Part shown: positions 16,140-25,323 of the stretch, piece by piece | Layout of the letters: every line of letters begins with the position of its first letter | Numbering within the stretch: position 1 is the stretch's first letter | DNA from: Bacteroidota bacterium | Lineage (GTDB): Bacteria > Bacteroidota > Bacteroidia > B-17B0 > Aurantibacillaceae | Reading direction: 5' to 3' | Length of the DNA: 64,000 nucleotides | Assembly: GCA_017303905.1 (NCBI GenBank) | Contig: JAFLBH010000002.1 | Span: 248,001-312,000 of the forward strand | Position numbers and translations under genes: made by a program | Notes under the pieces: generated by a model | The model's input: the letters and a program-made list of their open reading frames with translations, nothing else | Databases searched by the model: none | Told to the model about the DNA's origin: nothing

Positions 16140-18142
16140 TACCAAATTTCAACCCTAACGTTCTGCGGCTTGTACATTTTATCGCCTTCCTTCACATTAA
16201 ATGCCTCATAAAATTCCGGCATATTTGTTAAAGGTGCAAATCCCCTGAATTTTCCGGGTGCGTGAGGGTCGGTTGCCAACAATTGTTTTTCTGCAGCCTC
16301 GCGTGCCAGATTTTTCCAACCTTGCGCCCATGCGATAAATAAACGTTGTTCGCCGGTAAAGCCACCCATTACCGGAGATTTCTTTCCGTTTAATGATTTT
16401 TTATACGCGTAATAGGCCATGGTTAAACCACCTAAATCAGCAATGTTTTCGCCTTGTGTTAATTCTCCATTCACATGAAGTGTATCTATAGCTACAAATG
16501 AATTGAATTGCTCAATGATTAACTTTTTCTTCTCTTTAAAATTTTTGTAATCATCTTCTGTCCACCACATTTTCAAATTTCCATCCGCATCAAATTGTGA
16601 TCCTTGGTCATCGAAACCATGCGTTAATTCATGTCCGATAATTGCGCCCATAATTCCATAATTAAACGCATCATCCGCCTTTGCATTGAAGAATGGAATT
16701 TGCATAATACCGGCAGGAAAAGCTATCTCGTTGGTAGTTGGATTATAATAGGCATTTACCGTTGGAGGAGTCATGCCCCACTCCATTTTATCAACCGGTT
16801 TGCCTAATTTATTGATATTACGATTATGCTCATACAAGGAAGCGCTTTTTACATTTTCCCAATAGTTTTTTGTAGAAATAGCCATCGTGCTGTAATCTTT
16901 CCAAGTGTCAGGGAAACCAAATTTTTTAATGAGCTTATCCAATTTACGGTTTGCTTCTTTTTTAGTTTCGTCATTCATCCATGTACGAGACGCAATTCGT
17001 TCGCGATAAGCAATGATCAAGTTTTCGACCATTTTCGAAACTTTATCTTTTGCTTCCTGATTAAAATAGGATTCAACATAAAGCTTACCTAAAATTTCTC
17101 CGATGTTTCTGTTAATTTCATTTTGCACACGTTTCCAACGAGGCTTCATTTCCTTCGCTCCGCTTAATGCTTTACCGTAAAACTCAAAACTTTCAAGTTC
17201 TGTTTTAGAATCTAAATAGCCGGAGGCTCTTCTTAGCAATCTCCACTTCATGAATTCTTTCCAATCATTAATCGTGTATTTAGAAACTACTTTATCCAGA
17301 TTTTTATAGAATGATAAATGTTCAATCACCAAAGTGTCCGGAGTCTTCATTCCAATTCCGGTAAAATATAAATCCCAATTCACTTTCTTAACTGTATCTT
17401 GAAGTTGCTTTTTGGAATACGGATTATATAGTTTTTGAATATCACGTTGTGAGGCTCTGTTCATAGCATGCTCAGCTAACGATTTCTCCATATCATAAAT
17501 TAAGGCTTCTTTCTTTGCAGCATCTGCGTCATTATTCCCAAGAATCACAAACATATTTTTTACATGCTTGTGATACGCTTCACGGTTTTTTTCAAACTGC
17601 GGTAAAAAATAATAGTCTCTGTCAGGTAAGCCGTATCCTGTTTGTCCTAGATAAATCAGGTAACGATTACTGTTTTTTAAATCTACTTCAACTCCTCCTG
17701 CAATAAAACCCGAAATTCCAATCTTCGCGAATTCTGCCTGCAACTTGATTAAATCATCAAATGTTTTTACTGCATCAATTTTAGCTAACTCACCGGCAAT
17801 TGGTTTTAACCCCTCTTTATCGGCTTTTACCGAATCCATAGCAGTTAAATAAAAGTCGCGTAACTTTTGCGCGTCACTTCCCGGAGCAGCGTTTTTATCG
17901 GCAGCTACTTTTTTAAGAATGTTTTTAATGTTATCGAGATTTCTTTCATTAATTTCATTAAAACTTCCCCAGCGTGAATCACTCTCCGGAATTTTGGTAT
18001 CCCTTAACCATTTACCATTACAGAATTTATAAAAATCGTTTTGTGGCGTAGCCGAAGAATCGATATAAGATAAATTAATACCGATTTCCTGAGCAAATAG
18101 TTTTGAACTGATAAGAGCAGCAATAACTACAACTTTTTTCAT
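16139..18142 (-). CDS. M13 family zinc metallopeptidase (neprilysin-like)
   Basis: 667 residues, full family length, with a signal peptide (MKKVVVIAALISSKLFAQ), so probably periplasmic. Zinc ligands are in H504-E-L-T-H508 (GHELTHGFDDQG), the third ligand is Glu565 in GENIADLGG, and the substrate-binding VNAYYNP motif precedes. M13 enzymes cleave oligopeptides. There is no sorting domain at the C-terminus (ends NVRVEIW). Preceded by the strong terminator of the upstream gene, so it should have its own promoter, but I see no clear TAnnTTTG box. Confidence 0.95.
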   Translation of the reverse strand: MKKVVVIAALISSKLFAQEIGINLSYIDSSATPQNDFYKFCNGKWLRDTKIPESDSRWGSFNEINERNLDNIKNILKKVAADKNAAPGSDAQKLRDFYLTAMDSVKADKEGLKPIAGELAKIDAVKTFDDLIKLQAEFAKIGISGFIAGGVEVDLKNSNRYLIYLGQTGYGLPDRDYYFLPQFEKNREAYHKHVKNMFVILGNNDADAAKKEALIYDMEKSLAEHAMNRASQRDIQKLYNPYSKKQLQDTVKKVNWDLYFTGIGMKTPDTLVIEHLSFYKNLDKVVSKYTINDWKEFMKWRLLRRASGYLDSKTELESFEFYGKALSGAKEMKPRWKRVQNEINRNIGEILGKLYVESYFNQEAKDKVSKMVENLIIAYRERIASRTWMNDETKKEANRKLDKLIKKFGFPDTWKDYSTMAISTKNYWENVKSASLYEHNRNINKLGKPVDKMEWGMTPPTVNAYYNPTTNEIAFPAGIMQIPFFNAKADDAFNYGIMGAIIGHELTHGFDDQGSQFDADGNLKMWWTEDDYKNFKEKKKLIIEQFNSFVAIDTLHVNGELTQGENIADLGGLTMAYYAYKKSLNGKKSPVMGGFTGEQRLFIAWAQGWKNLAREAAEKQLLATDPHAPGKFRGFAPLTNMPEFYEAFNVKEGDKMYKPQNVRVEIW

Positions 18143-18156
18143 AGGATGTTTTATTT

Positions 18157-18190
18157 AAAATAAAAGCACCCTGAATAATCAGGGTGCTTT
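18157..18190 (-). terminator. Terminator of the DUF5723-OmpA gene
   Basis: Perfect 12-pair stem (18163-18174 with 18179-18190) and 4-nt loop, followed on the minus strand by a U-rich stretch. It starts 15 nt after the stop. Confidence 0.9.
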
Positions 18191-18204
18191 ATAGGTTTAT
18201 GTTT

Positions 18205-20742
18205 TTACTTCACTGTTTCTTTAAACAGAATCTTCATCTCAACCCTTCTGTTCTTCTGACGTCCTGCAGGAGTATCATTAGAATCGATTGGTTGTGTTTG
18301 ACCAAACCACTCTGTAATGATTCCATCCGCTGATGCGCCTTTCTTCACTAAGTAACGCTTAACGGCATTAGCACGTTTTTCTGATAAATCCATGTTCTTA
18401 TCAGCATTACCCTGGTTATCGGTGTGACCTGATAATTTCAGAGTCCAATCACCTTTATGCTTAATCATTAGTTTCGCTAATTCATTTAATGAAGGCAATG
18501 ATTTAGACATAATGACATCCTTACCTGTTGCGAATTCTAAGCTCTTAAACGCGCGTTCGATAATCTTCTGCTCTGCCGCTTTAATTGGAGGCGGTGGAGG
18601 ACAACCATTTAACTCTTTATTACCAGGAGTTGTAGGACACTTATCGTCTTTATCTAACACACCGTCTTTATCTGTATCCGGCCATGGACAACCTTTGTTT
18701 TCAACCGGACCGGCTACATCAGGACAAGCATCATCTTTATCCAACACGGTGTCGCCATCACGATCAGGACAACCTTTGTATTCTTTTGGACCAGGGATAT
18801 CCACACAAGCATCTAATTTATCCGGAGTACCGTCGCCATCCTTATCAGGACAACCCATGAACTCAGCTAAACCTGCATCATCCGGACACTCATCATCCTT
18901 GTCAATAATCTTATCACCGTCGCGATCAGGACAACCTTTGAATTCAACCGGTCCTTTTTCATCCGGACAAGCATCTTCAGAATCGGTAATACCATCACCA
19001 TCGCGGTCAGGACAACCTTGTAATTCTTTTATACCCGGAGTATCCGGACATTTATCTTCACTGTCTTGTATGTGATCACCATCACGATCAGGACAACCCA
19101 TAAATTCCCATACACCCGGAACTGTTTTACATTTATCTTTCTTATCAGATACTTTATCTTTATCCTTATCACGTGGACCGTGGTATGGAACAGGAATCTT
19201 CAACATCGCATAAAGATCAGCTCCAAAAACATCTTTTTTAGTAGAGAAATATGTTGCTAAGCGATTCGTTCCGAAAATTAGCGGACCAACACGGAAACCG
19301 GCACCTACACTAATAGGTTGCCCTGCGTTAGCATAAAACTGATTGTATGAAATTGGAATTGATACGCCAAACCAACGATGATCCCAACGCGGCGTTAAAC
19401 TTACATTGGTCCATTCATGAACCTTTGCCTCTTTATTTCTAAATTTAAATGCAATATTCGGAGTCAAGTTAATATAAAAGTCTTTCCAAATGTTGTAATC
19501 AATTTGAAAGCTTAATGCAGTAGGTAAATACATTTTGTAAGTACCTTTTTCATTGTTGTAAGTAGAAAGTGAATCTAAAACACGGTCGAAGTTATAAATC
19601 GGATAATCTTGCCATTTCAATGTATCACCATTTACTACGTCGTAATAATTGTTATCCAATAACTTTCTGAAACGGATGGAATCCCAATCAAGTGTTACGT
19701 TGTTACTGTATTTTCCTTTTGCGTATTTAATGTAACCTAAGTCAGTTAAGGATGCGCCAATTTTTAATTTGTATTTGTTTTTGTCTTTTCTCCATAAACC
19801 GGTTTCGCCATCCATATCATACTTGTGGCTGGCGTAATCAGGACGGAATTCATAAACAACTCCGAAATCAAAACCCCAACCCGGAAGTGAAGCTAATTTA
19901 GGATAACCATTTGCAAATGTACCATTCAAAGTAGGGTCGTTTACGGTTGGATTGGTATTCTTATAATCCCCTTCTAATCCGGAAAATTCAAGATTCTGTG
20001 AGTGACCATAATTAATATCAGTATGAAACACACCTAAGATAGTATCATTATTAAACTGATAACTTAAATCCTTAACGTTAAAATAAGCGGAGGCCACACC
20101 TTGTAAATACTTAACAGTTGCTCCTGCCTTAAAATAATGCTCATCCTTATCGCGGAATACAAGTCCGTATGTTAAACCATACTCCAACCATGAATTAATA
20201 TTGGCGCTTAAATAATCAACATTAAACGGCTTCTTGTAAAAATCTTTCACAGGATCTCCTCCTATTCCACGACCAATATCGTAGTAAATTAAACGCGCTA
20301 ATTCAGGATTCACACCATCCACATTAACATAGGTTCTTGATGAGCTAGTAAAGCCAATGGCATTCTTTCTATTAAGATTTACCAAAAAAGAAGGGCCGTT
20401 AACGCGTAAAGCCAAGAATACAGACTTATCTTTATCATTTACTACTTCCGTTAAATAACGATTTTGAAATTGAGGGTCGTCAAATGCTGGATAATATCCG
20501 GAAGTCAACTTTCCTGAGCGTGCCAAAGCTGAACGCTTAAGACCAATATAGTTATTTCCTGCCGCCATGTTGAAACCAACTAAAGTCATATCAAACTTCA
20601 TTCTGCTTTCAACAACATTAGCCGGATTGATAATAACGCCGGTAATTCCGTTATAGTTACTACTTGAATACCCAAGATAATCCTGAGCCTTAAAAGAAAA
20701 TGCTGATATTAACATCAACACGGATAAGAGAGACTTTTTCAT
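18205..20742 (-). CDS. Large outer membrane protein: DUF5723 barrel, TSP3 repeats, OmpA domain
   Basis: 845 residues from ATG 20742. A reading from 20772 would add 10 residues but starts upstream of the -7 box, so it is rejected. After a signal peptide (MKKSLLSVLMLISAFSFKAQ), about 510 residues look like the DUF5723 barrel of Bacteroidota. Six to seven Asp-rich thrombospondin type 3 repeats follow (about residues 545-715, pattern CPDRDGDxIxDxxDxCPD), expected to bind calcium. The last ~115 residues are an OmpA peptidoglycan-binding domain (LSGHTDNQGN, LSEKRANAVKRYL, NRRVEM). The likely role is tethering the outer membrane to the wall. Confidence 0.93.
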   Translation of the reverse strand: MKKSLLSVLMLISAFSFKAQDYLGYSSSNYNGITGVIINPANVVESRMKFDMTLVGFNMAAGNNYIGLKRSALARSGKLTSGYYPAFDDPQFQNRYLTEVVNDKDKSVFLALRVNGPSFLVNLNRKNAIGFTSSSRTYVNVDGVNPELARLIYYDIGRGIGGDPVKDFYKKPFNVDYLSANINSWLEYGLTYGLVFRDKDEHYFKAGATVKYLQGVASAYFNVKDLSYQFNNDTILGVFHTDINYGHSQNLEFSGLEGDYKNTNPTVNDPTLNGTFANGYPKLASLPGWGFDFGVVYEFRPDYASHKYDMDGETGLWRKDKNKYKLKIGASLTDLGYIKYAKGKYSNNVTLDWDSIRFRKLLDNNYYDVVNGDTLKWQDYPIYNFDRVLDSLSTYNNEKGTYKMYLPTALSFQIDYNIWKDFYINLTPNIAFKFRNKEAKVHEWTNVSLTPRWDHRWFGVSIPISYNQFYANAGQPISVGAGFRVGPLIFGTNRLATYFSTKKDVFGADLYAMLKIPVPYHGPRDKDKDKVSDKKDKCKTVPGVWEFMGCPDRDGDHIQDSEDKCPDTPGIKELQGCPDRDGDGITDSEDACPDEKGPVEFKGCPDRDGDKIIDKDDECPDDAGLAEFMGCPDKDGDGTPDKLDACVDIPGPKEYKGCPDRDGDTVLDKDDACPDVAGPVENKGCPWPDTDKDGVLDKDDKCPTTPGNKELNGCPPPPPIKAAEQKIIERAFKSLEFATGKDVIMSKSLPSLNELAKLMIKHKGDWTLKLSGHTDNQGNADKNMDLSEKRANAVKRYLVKKGASADGIITEWFGQTQPIDSNDTPAGRQKNRRVEMKILFKETVK
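18599..19110. repeat. 81-nt periodic coding repeat (TSP3 units)
   Basis: The ggacaacc word recurs at about 18686, 18767, 18848, 18929, 19010 and 19091, exactly 81 nt (27 residues) apart. One further unit near 18599 has 6 extra nt. Each unit encodes one calcium-binding TSP3 repeat. Confidence 0.85.
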
Positions 20743-20759
20743 ATTTAATCTATAAAACT

Positions 20760-20767
20760 CAAATATA
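20760..20767 (-). promoter_or_regulatory. -7 box (TATATTTG) of the DUF5723-OmpA gene
   Basis: Minus-strand TATATTTG lies 17 nt before ATG 20742, so the leader would be short. The next upstream in-frame ATG (20772) lies on the far side of this box. Confidence 0.55.
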
Positions 20768-20813
20768 AACAAAATTTGGTTCCTTCTAGCTATTAACAGC
20801 CCGTTTATTTGTT

Positions 20814-20821
20814 TAAATTTG
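20814..20821 (+). promoter_or_regulatory. -7 box (TAAATTTG) of prfA
   Basis: TAAATTTG ends 19 nt before the prfA ATG (20841), suggesting a leader of about 12-15 nt. It is divergent from the OmpA-type promoter 47 nt away. Confidence 0.55.
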
Positions 20822-20840
20822 CCACCTATTTTGAAAGGCT

Positions 20841-21914
20841 ATGCTCGAAAAACTGGAAGAGATTAAACGCAGATATGACGACGTTGAACAAAAACTGTCG
20901 GATCCCGCCGTTATTGCTGATATGAAGCAATTTAAGAAGTTAAATATCGAATATAAAGAGCTCCAAAACGTGGTGGAGGTTTACCATGAATATAAAAAAG
21001 TTATTGGAAATATTGAACAAGCTAAAGAGGTTTTGGCTAACGAAAAAGATAAAGACTTTTTAGACATGGCGAAAGCCGAGTTGGAAGAAAACCGATTAAA
21101 GGAAGAAAAATTAGCAGAAGAAATTCGTTTACTTTTAATACCAAAAGACCCTGAGGATACTAAAAATTGTGTGATGGAATTACGCGCCGGAACCGGTGGC
21201 GATGAAGCTTCTATTTTTGCCGGCAACTTATTCGAAATGTACAAGCGTTATTGCGATAAAAAAGGGTTTCAGGTAGAGGTTGTAGATGCAAGTGAAGGAA
21301 CCATGGGGGGATTTAAAGAGGTAGTGTTTAATGTGAAGGGGCCCGGTGCATACGGAATTTTGAAATTTGAGAGTGGTGTTCACCGCGTTCAGCGTGTACC
21401 GGCTACTGAAACACAGGGACGTGTGCACACTTCAGCGGCCACTGTAGTTGTTTTACCCGAAGCTGAAGAATTGGATGTGGAATTAAAAGATGCCGATATT
21501 GAGATTGCAACCGCACGAAGTGGTGGTGCCGGCGGACAAAACGTAAATAAGGTAGAGAGTAAAGTAATTTTAACACACAAACCATCCGGCATTGTTGTTA
21601 CCTGTCAAACTGAACGTAATCAATTGGGGAACCGCGAAAAAGCAATGCAAATGTTGCGCTCTAAACTTTACGACATAGAATATCAAAAACGAATGACGGA
21701 AGTTACCAAGCGTAGAAAAACAATGGTAAGTACCGGCGATAGAAGTGCTAAAATCAGAACCTATAATTATCCTCAAAACCGTATTACCGATCATCGCATT
21801 AATTTAACGCTGTATAATCTTACTGAATTTGTGAATGGTGATATTCAAGAAATGATTGACGCTTTACAATTTGCTGAAAATGCTGAACGTTTAAAAGAAG
21901 GGGGAATTAGCTAA
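20841..21914 (+). CDS. prfA: Peptide chain release factor 1
   Basis: Recognises UAA and UAG and triggers peptide release. 357 residues. The GGQ motif is at residues 231-233 ([14 protein letters not shown]), and the stop-codon anticodon PxT is Pro187-Ala-Thr189 ([10 protein letters not shown]), which separates it from RF2. First gene of a plus-strand set with a YbjN-like gene (17-nt gap) and a phosphatase. Confidence 0.97.
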   Translation: MLEKLEEIKRRYDDVEQKLSDPAVIADMKQFKKLNIEYKELQNVVEVYHEYKKVIGNIEQAKEVLANEKDKDFLDMAKAELEENRLKEEKLAEEIRLLLIPKDPEDTKNCVMELRAGTGGDEASIFAGNLFEMYKRYCDKKGFQVEVVDASEGTMGGFKEVVFNVKGPGAYGILKFESGVHRVQRVPATETQGRVHTSAATVVVLPEAEELDVELKDADIEIATARSGGAGGQNVNKVESKVILTHKPSGIVVTCQTERNQLGNREKAMQMLRSKLYDIEYQKRMTEVTKRRKTMVSTGDRSAKIRTYNYPQNRITDHRINLTLYNLTEFVNGDIQEMIDALQFAENAERLKEGGIS

Positions 21915-21931
21915 CTTATAAATGAATTGAA

Positions 21932-22327
21932 ATGAGTTTTGAAAGTACAGTTGAAAAAATTGAGAATGTAATAGCCGGTTTAGGTATTAACGTCGCAGAA
22001 GCGCGCACCGAAAATCCAGGACAATGGAATATTTCAAAAGACAAAAACATACAATTAATGTTGGATGTATGGGAAGAAAATGGCTTTCATTTTTTTCAGG
22101 TATTATCCTATGCTTGTCCGGTTGGTGATGAAAACAACGCGCAGTTTTTGAAATTCCTTTTACAAGAAAACCATGGATTCTGCGAGACGGCTTTTACAAT
22201 TATAGATGAAAATGTTTTTCTTAAATATACTACCGAAGCTGATGAAACACTAACAGAAGAACGCATCTTAAAGAGCTTCACGCGAATTGCCTATTACAAT
22301 GAAATGTTTCGTGAAAAATTAGGTTAA
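21932..22327 (+). CDS. YbjN-domain-like small protein
   Basis: 131 residues, no signal peptide, acidic. The alternating helix-strand arrangement (SFESTVEKIENVIAGLGINV, then strands QLMLDVWEENGFHFFQVLSY) resembles the YbjN family, whose fold is like type III secretion chaperones. The molecular role of the family is poorly known. It sits between prfA and the phosphatase gene with gaps of 17 and 2 nt, so it is almost certainly co-transcribed. The family call is moderate. Confidence 0.6.
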   Translation: MSFESTVEKIENVIAGLGINVAEARTENPGQWNISKDKNIQLMLDVWEENGFHFFQVLSYACPVGDENNAQFLKFLLQENHGFCETAFTIIDENVFLKYTTEADETLTEERILKSFTRIAYYNEMFREKLG

Positions 22328-22329
22328 TC

Positions 22330-22788
22330 ATGAGTCGAATATTAGTTGTTTGCCTAGGAAATATTTGCCGTTCACCATTAGCCGAAGGCATATTATTACA
22401 TCTGAAAGAAAAGCATCAACTAAACATTACCATTGATTCGGCCGGCACTTCCAACTATCATATTGGAGAAGCGCCGGATGCAAGAACTGTTGCTAACGCC
22501 AAAAAACATAAAGTTGATTTAAGCCCTTTACGTGCCCGTCAATTTCAACAAAGCGATTTCGATAATTTTGATCGCATTTTTGTGATGGACAAAAGCAATA
22601 AGAGAAATGTTTTGAATTTAGCTCGACATGAAAACGATATAGCTAAAGTTGATTTATTTCTAAATTTGCTTCATCCAGGAGAAGATTTGGAAGTTCCCGA
22701 CCCTTATTATGGCGGGGAAGAAGGATTTGAACACGTTTTTAATTTGGTTTGGAATGCAAGCGAAAAATTAATAGCAGAATTCAAATAG
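22330..22788 (+). CDS. Low molecular weight protein-tyrosine phosphatase
   Basis: 152 residues. The P-loop C8-x5-R14-S15 (VCLGNICRSPLAEG) starts at the N-terminus as usual, and the general-acid Asp is in VPDPYYGG near residue 120. It dephosphorylates phosphotyrosine or small arylphosphates. In Gram-negatives, relatives regulate capsule tyrosine kinases, but no such kinase is in this window. Ends 2 nt before the convergent rarA stop. Confidence 0.94.
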   Translation: MSRILVVCLGNICRSPLAEGILLHLKEKHQLNITIDSAGTSNYHIGEAPDARTVANAKKHKVDLSPLRARQFQQSDFDNFDRIFVMDKSNKRNVLNLARHENDIAKVDLFLNLLHPGEDLEVPDPYYGGEEGFEHVFNLVWNASEKLIAEFK

Positions 22789-22790
22789 AT

Positions 22791-24062
22791 TTAATACCCG
22801 TATTTTTCTTTCCATCTCTGTTTTAAAAAATTGCGCATTTCATTTTCACGCGGATTATTTCCGGGATTATAAAACAAATTTCCTGAAATCGATTCAGGTA
22901 AAAATTCAATATTCACAAAATTATTTTCGTGTGCATGCGCATATTGATAATCTTTACCGTAATCTAAATTTTTCATCAATTTGGTAGGCGCATTACGCAA
23001 ATGTAAAGGAACCGGTAAATCACCTGTAGTTCGCACCTTCGCAATAGCATCATCAATGGCTAAATAAGCTGCGTTACTTTTGGCCGAGCAAGCTAAATAA
23101 GTAGCGGTTTGCGAAAGAACAATTCTTCCTTCAGGAATACCAATCACATTCACTGCCTGAAAACAATTATTAGCGATAACTAAGCCAGTTGGATTTGCGT
23201 TGCCTATATCTTCACTGGCTAAAATTATCATTCGGCGCGCAATAAACAGAGGGTCTTCTCCACCCTCCAACATTCGGGCTAACCAGTATACAGCCGCGTT
23301 AGGGTCACTTCCTCTGATTGATTTTATAAACGCCGAGATAATGTCGTAGTGCTGCTCACCGTTCTTATCATAGAGTGCTAAATTATTTTGAATGCACTTT
23401 AAAACAAATTCATTTGTAATTTCAATCTCATCTGAACTCGATGAATTAACTACAATCTCTAAAGCATTTAAAAGTTTACGGGCATCTCCACCAGAAATTC
23501 TGAATAAAGCTTCCGTTTCCTTTACGTTTATTTTTTTCTTCTTTAAAACTTCATCTGTTTCAATAGCCTGATTAACTATTTTTAATAAATGACTTTCCTC
23601 TAAATGCTTTAAAACATAAATTTGACAGCGTGAAAGCAAGGCCGGAATAACTTCAAAGCTCGGATTTTCGGTAGTGGCGCCAATTAAAGTAACGATACCT
23701 TTCTCAACAGCTCCCAATAAAGAATCTTGTTGTGATTTACTGAAACGATGAATCTCATCAATAAAAAGCACAGGTTTATTTTGTGAGAAGAAATTGTTTT
23801 GTTGAGCTTTATCAATTACTTCACGCACATCTTTTACACCTGAGTTAATTGCGCTAAGTGAATAAAACGGACGTTTCAACGATTCAGAGATGATTAAGGC
23901 TAAGGTTGTTTTTCCAACACCGGGTGGTCCCCAAAAAATAAGTGATGGTAAGAGATTTTGACTAATTGCATTTCTTAACGCGCTGCCTTCGCCAATGATA
24001 TGCTCCTGGCCGATATAATCGTTAAGATGTTTGGGTCTTACCCGCTCTGCCAAGGGTTGCAT
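22791..24062 (-). CDS. rarA: Replication-associated recombination protein A (AAA+ ATPase)
   Basis: 423 residues, MgsA/RarA/WRNIP1 family, acting at stalled replication forks with RecA, SSB and the clamp-loader network. Walker A ([13 protein letters not shown]) and Walker B ([18 protein letters not shown]) with sensor 1 ([11 protein letters not shown]) are clear. The C-terminal tetramerisation part includes [22 protein letters not shown] 24062 gives the normal N-terminus [13 protein letters not shown]. Confidence 0.96.
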   Translation of the reverse strand: MQPLAERVRPKHLNDYIGQEHIIGEGSALRNAISQNLLPSLIFWGPPGVGKTTLALIISESLKRPFYSLSAINSGVKDVREVIDKAQQNNFFSQNKPVLFIDEIHRFSKSQQDSLLGAVEKGIVTLIGATTENPSFEVIPALLSRCQIYVLKHLEESHLLKIVNQAIETDEVLKKKKINVKETEALFRISGGDARKLLNALEIVVNSSSSDEIEITNEFVLKCIQNNLALYDKNGEQHYDIISAFIKSIRGSDPNAAVYWLARMLEGGEDPLFIARRMIILASEDIGNANPTGLVIANNCFQAVNVIGIPEGRIVLSQTATYLACSAKSNAAYLAIDDAIAKVRTTGDLPVPLHLRNAPTKLMKNLDYGKDYQYAHAHENNFVNIEFLPESISGNLFYNPGNNPRENEMRNFLKQRWKEKYGY

Positions 24063-24129
24063 GTTAGATTTTTTTAACTTTTAAAGTGAATGTAAAATTA
24101 TTATATTTACCCTTATATTGATTCACATT

Positions 24130-24606
24130 ATGTCAACAAAGAAACTATTCAAAATATTCGTTCTTGCAGGAGCAGTTCTGTTATTTGCTAACGCTGTACT
24201 TAAGGAAAAAGACCCTCTTCATAAAAAAATATACAATACAACTATCATTGAAGTAAAAGACGGACAAAATGCTAAAAAAGGTGTTACCGATGAGCTTGAG
24301 TTCAAAGACGGTAAGCTTTTCAGCAATTTCTTAATGGATAAATTTGGGTTCAAATGGCTAAAGTATGATTTATCTAAAGACTCAACTTATATAGATTCAA
24401 CCGAAAATGAAATCAGATATTTTGAATTCGAATCCAGTTCAACCGATGAAAAAGATCAAACCATGGTTATGAAATGTACGATTGATCAACATGACATTGA
24501 CGGAGAAATTAAGATAACAAAGAATGATAAGCTTAAGAAAATGTTTGTATTTAACGGAAGAGAGAAATACGTTAAACCAAAGAAAAAAGATAGCGAAGCC
24601 AAATAA
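24130..24606 (+). CDS. Small exported protein, unknown function
   Basis: 158 residues from ATG 24130; a TTG four codons earlier (24118) is less likely. The N-terminus MSTKKLFKIFVLAGAVLLFA is a signal peptide or single membrane anchor. The rest is charged (many Lys, Asp, Glu) with no motif I recognise and ends in a lysine-rich tail (KPKKKDSEAK). The msrA gene begins 4 nt after its stop, so the pair is probably an operon. The upstream TATATTTA is one mismatch from the -7 box. Confidence 0.7.
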   Translation: MSTKKLFKIFVLAGAVLLFANAVLKEKDPLHKKIYNTTIIEVKDGQNAKKGVTDELEFKDGKLFSNFLMDKFGFKWLKYDLSKDSTYIDSTENEIRYFEFESSSTDEKDQTMVMKCTIDQHDIDGEIKITKNDKLKKMFVFNGREKYVKPKKKDSEAK

Positions 24607-24610
24607 TTAA

Positions 24611-25288
24611 ATGATTATAAAATGTAAATATCTGATAGCTGTAAATTTCTTTACAGCTATTTTTTTTAGCGCTGCTTGCAATCAGGCAAAAAACCAAACT
24701 ACACAAAATTCTTTTATGGAAACTAATAACACCAATGAGTTAAGAACTACAGGAATTGATACGATTACATTTGGCGCAGGTTGCTTTTGGTGTGTAGAAG
24801 CTGTATTTCAACGTTTAGAAGGCGTAATTAGTGTTAAGTCGGGCTATATGGGCGGAAAAATAAAAAACCCTACCTACCGAGAAGTATGTTCAGGTTTAAC
24901 TGATCATGCTGAGGTTTGTCAAATCACATATGATCCGTCTAAATTAAAAATTAAGGACTTATTGGAAGTGTTTTTTAAAACCCACGACCCTACTACTCTT
25001 AATCGTCAGGGTGCAGATGCAGGAACACAATACCGCTCCGCTATTTTTTATCATACTCCTGAACAAAAGGAAATTTCCGAAAAAATAAAGGAAGAATTAA
25101 ATAAATCCGGCGCTTACTCTAACCCCATTGTGACTGAGATTACTGCTGCTTCTGCTTTTTATATTGCCGAAGATTATCATCAAAATTATTTCAATTTAAA
25201 TGGTAAAGAACCTTATTGTCAATATGTGATTCAGCCAAAAATAGAAAAGTTCGAAAAAGTATTTAAAGATAAAATGAAAAAGCCCTGA
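24611..25288 (+). CDS. msrA: Peptide-methionine (S)-S-oxide reductase, lipoprotein form
   Basis: 225 residues. It reduces the S epimer of methionine sulfoxide in proteins. The catalytic Cys58 is in GAGCFWCVEAVFQ, and YMGG, DPTTLNRQGADAGTQYRSAI and EDYHQNYF are family motifs. An N-terminal hydrophobic stretch ends in a lipobox-like SAAC (Cys23), so the enzyme is probably lipid-anchored in the periplasm or on the outer membrane, where it would repair oxidised envelope proteins. The stop codon lies inside the terminator stem. Confidence 0.95.
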   Translation: MIIKCKYLIAVNFFTAIFFSAACNQAKNQTTQNSFMETNNTNELRTTGIDTITFGAGCFWCVEAVFQRLEGVISVKSGYMGGKIKNPTYREVCSGLTDHAEVCQITYDPSKLKIKDLLEVFFKTHDPTTLNRQGADAGTQYRSAIFYHTPEQKEISEKIKEELNKSGAYSNPIVTEITAASAFYIAEDYHQNYFNLNGKEPYCQYVIQPKIEKFEKVFKDKMKKP

Positions 25289-25304
25289 TGTTTCAGGGCT
25301 TTTT
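25277..25304 (+). terminator. Terminator overlapping the msrA stop codon
   Basis: Twelve-pair stem (25277-25288 with 25293-25304) around a TGTT loop. The 5' arm encodes the last residues and the TGA stop of msrA. The 3' arm ends in a T-run. Confidence 0.88.
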
Positions 25305-25323
25305 CAATCTTAAATGTGCATCA

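Noticed and set aside
18512..19075. 187-codon plus-strand frame rich in Ser/Gly/Pro
   Set aside because: Antisense shadow of the 81-nt TSP3 repeats; the minus-strand reading is a clear OmpA-type protein.
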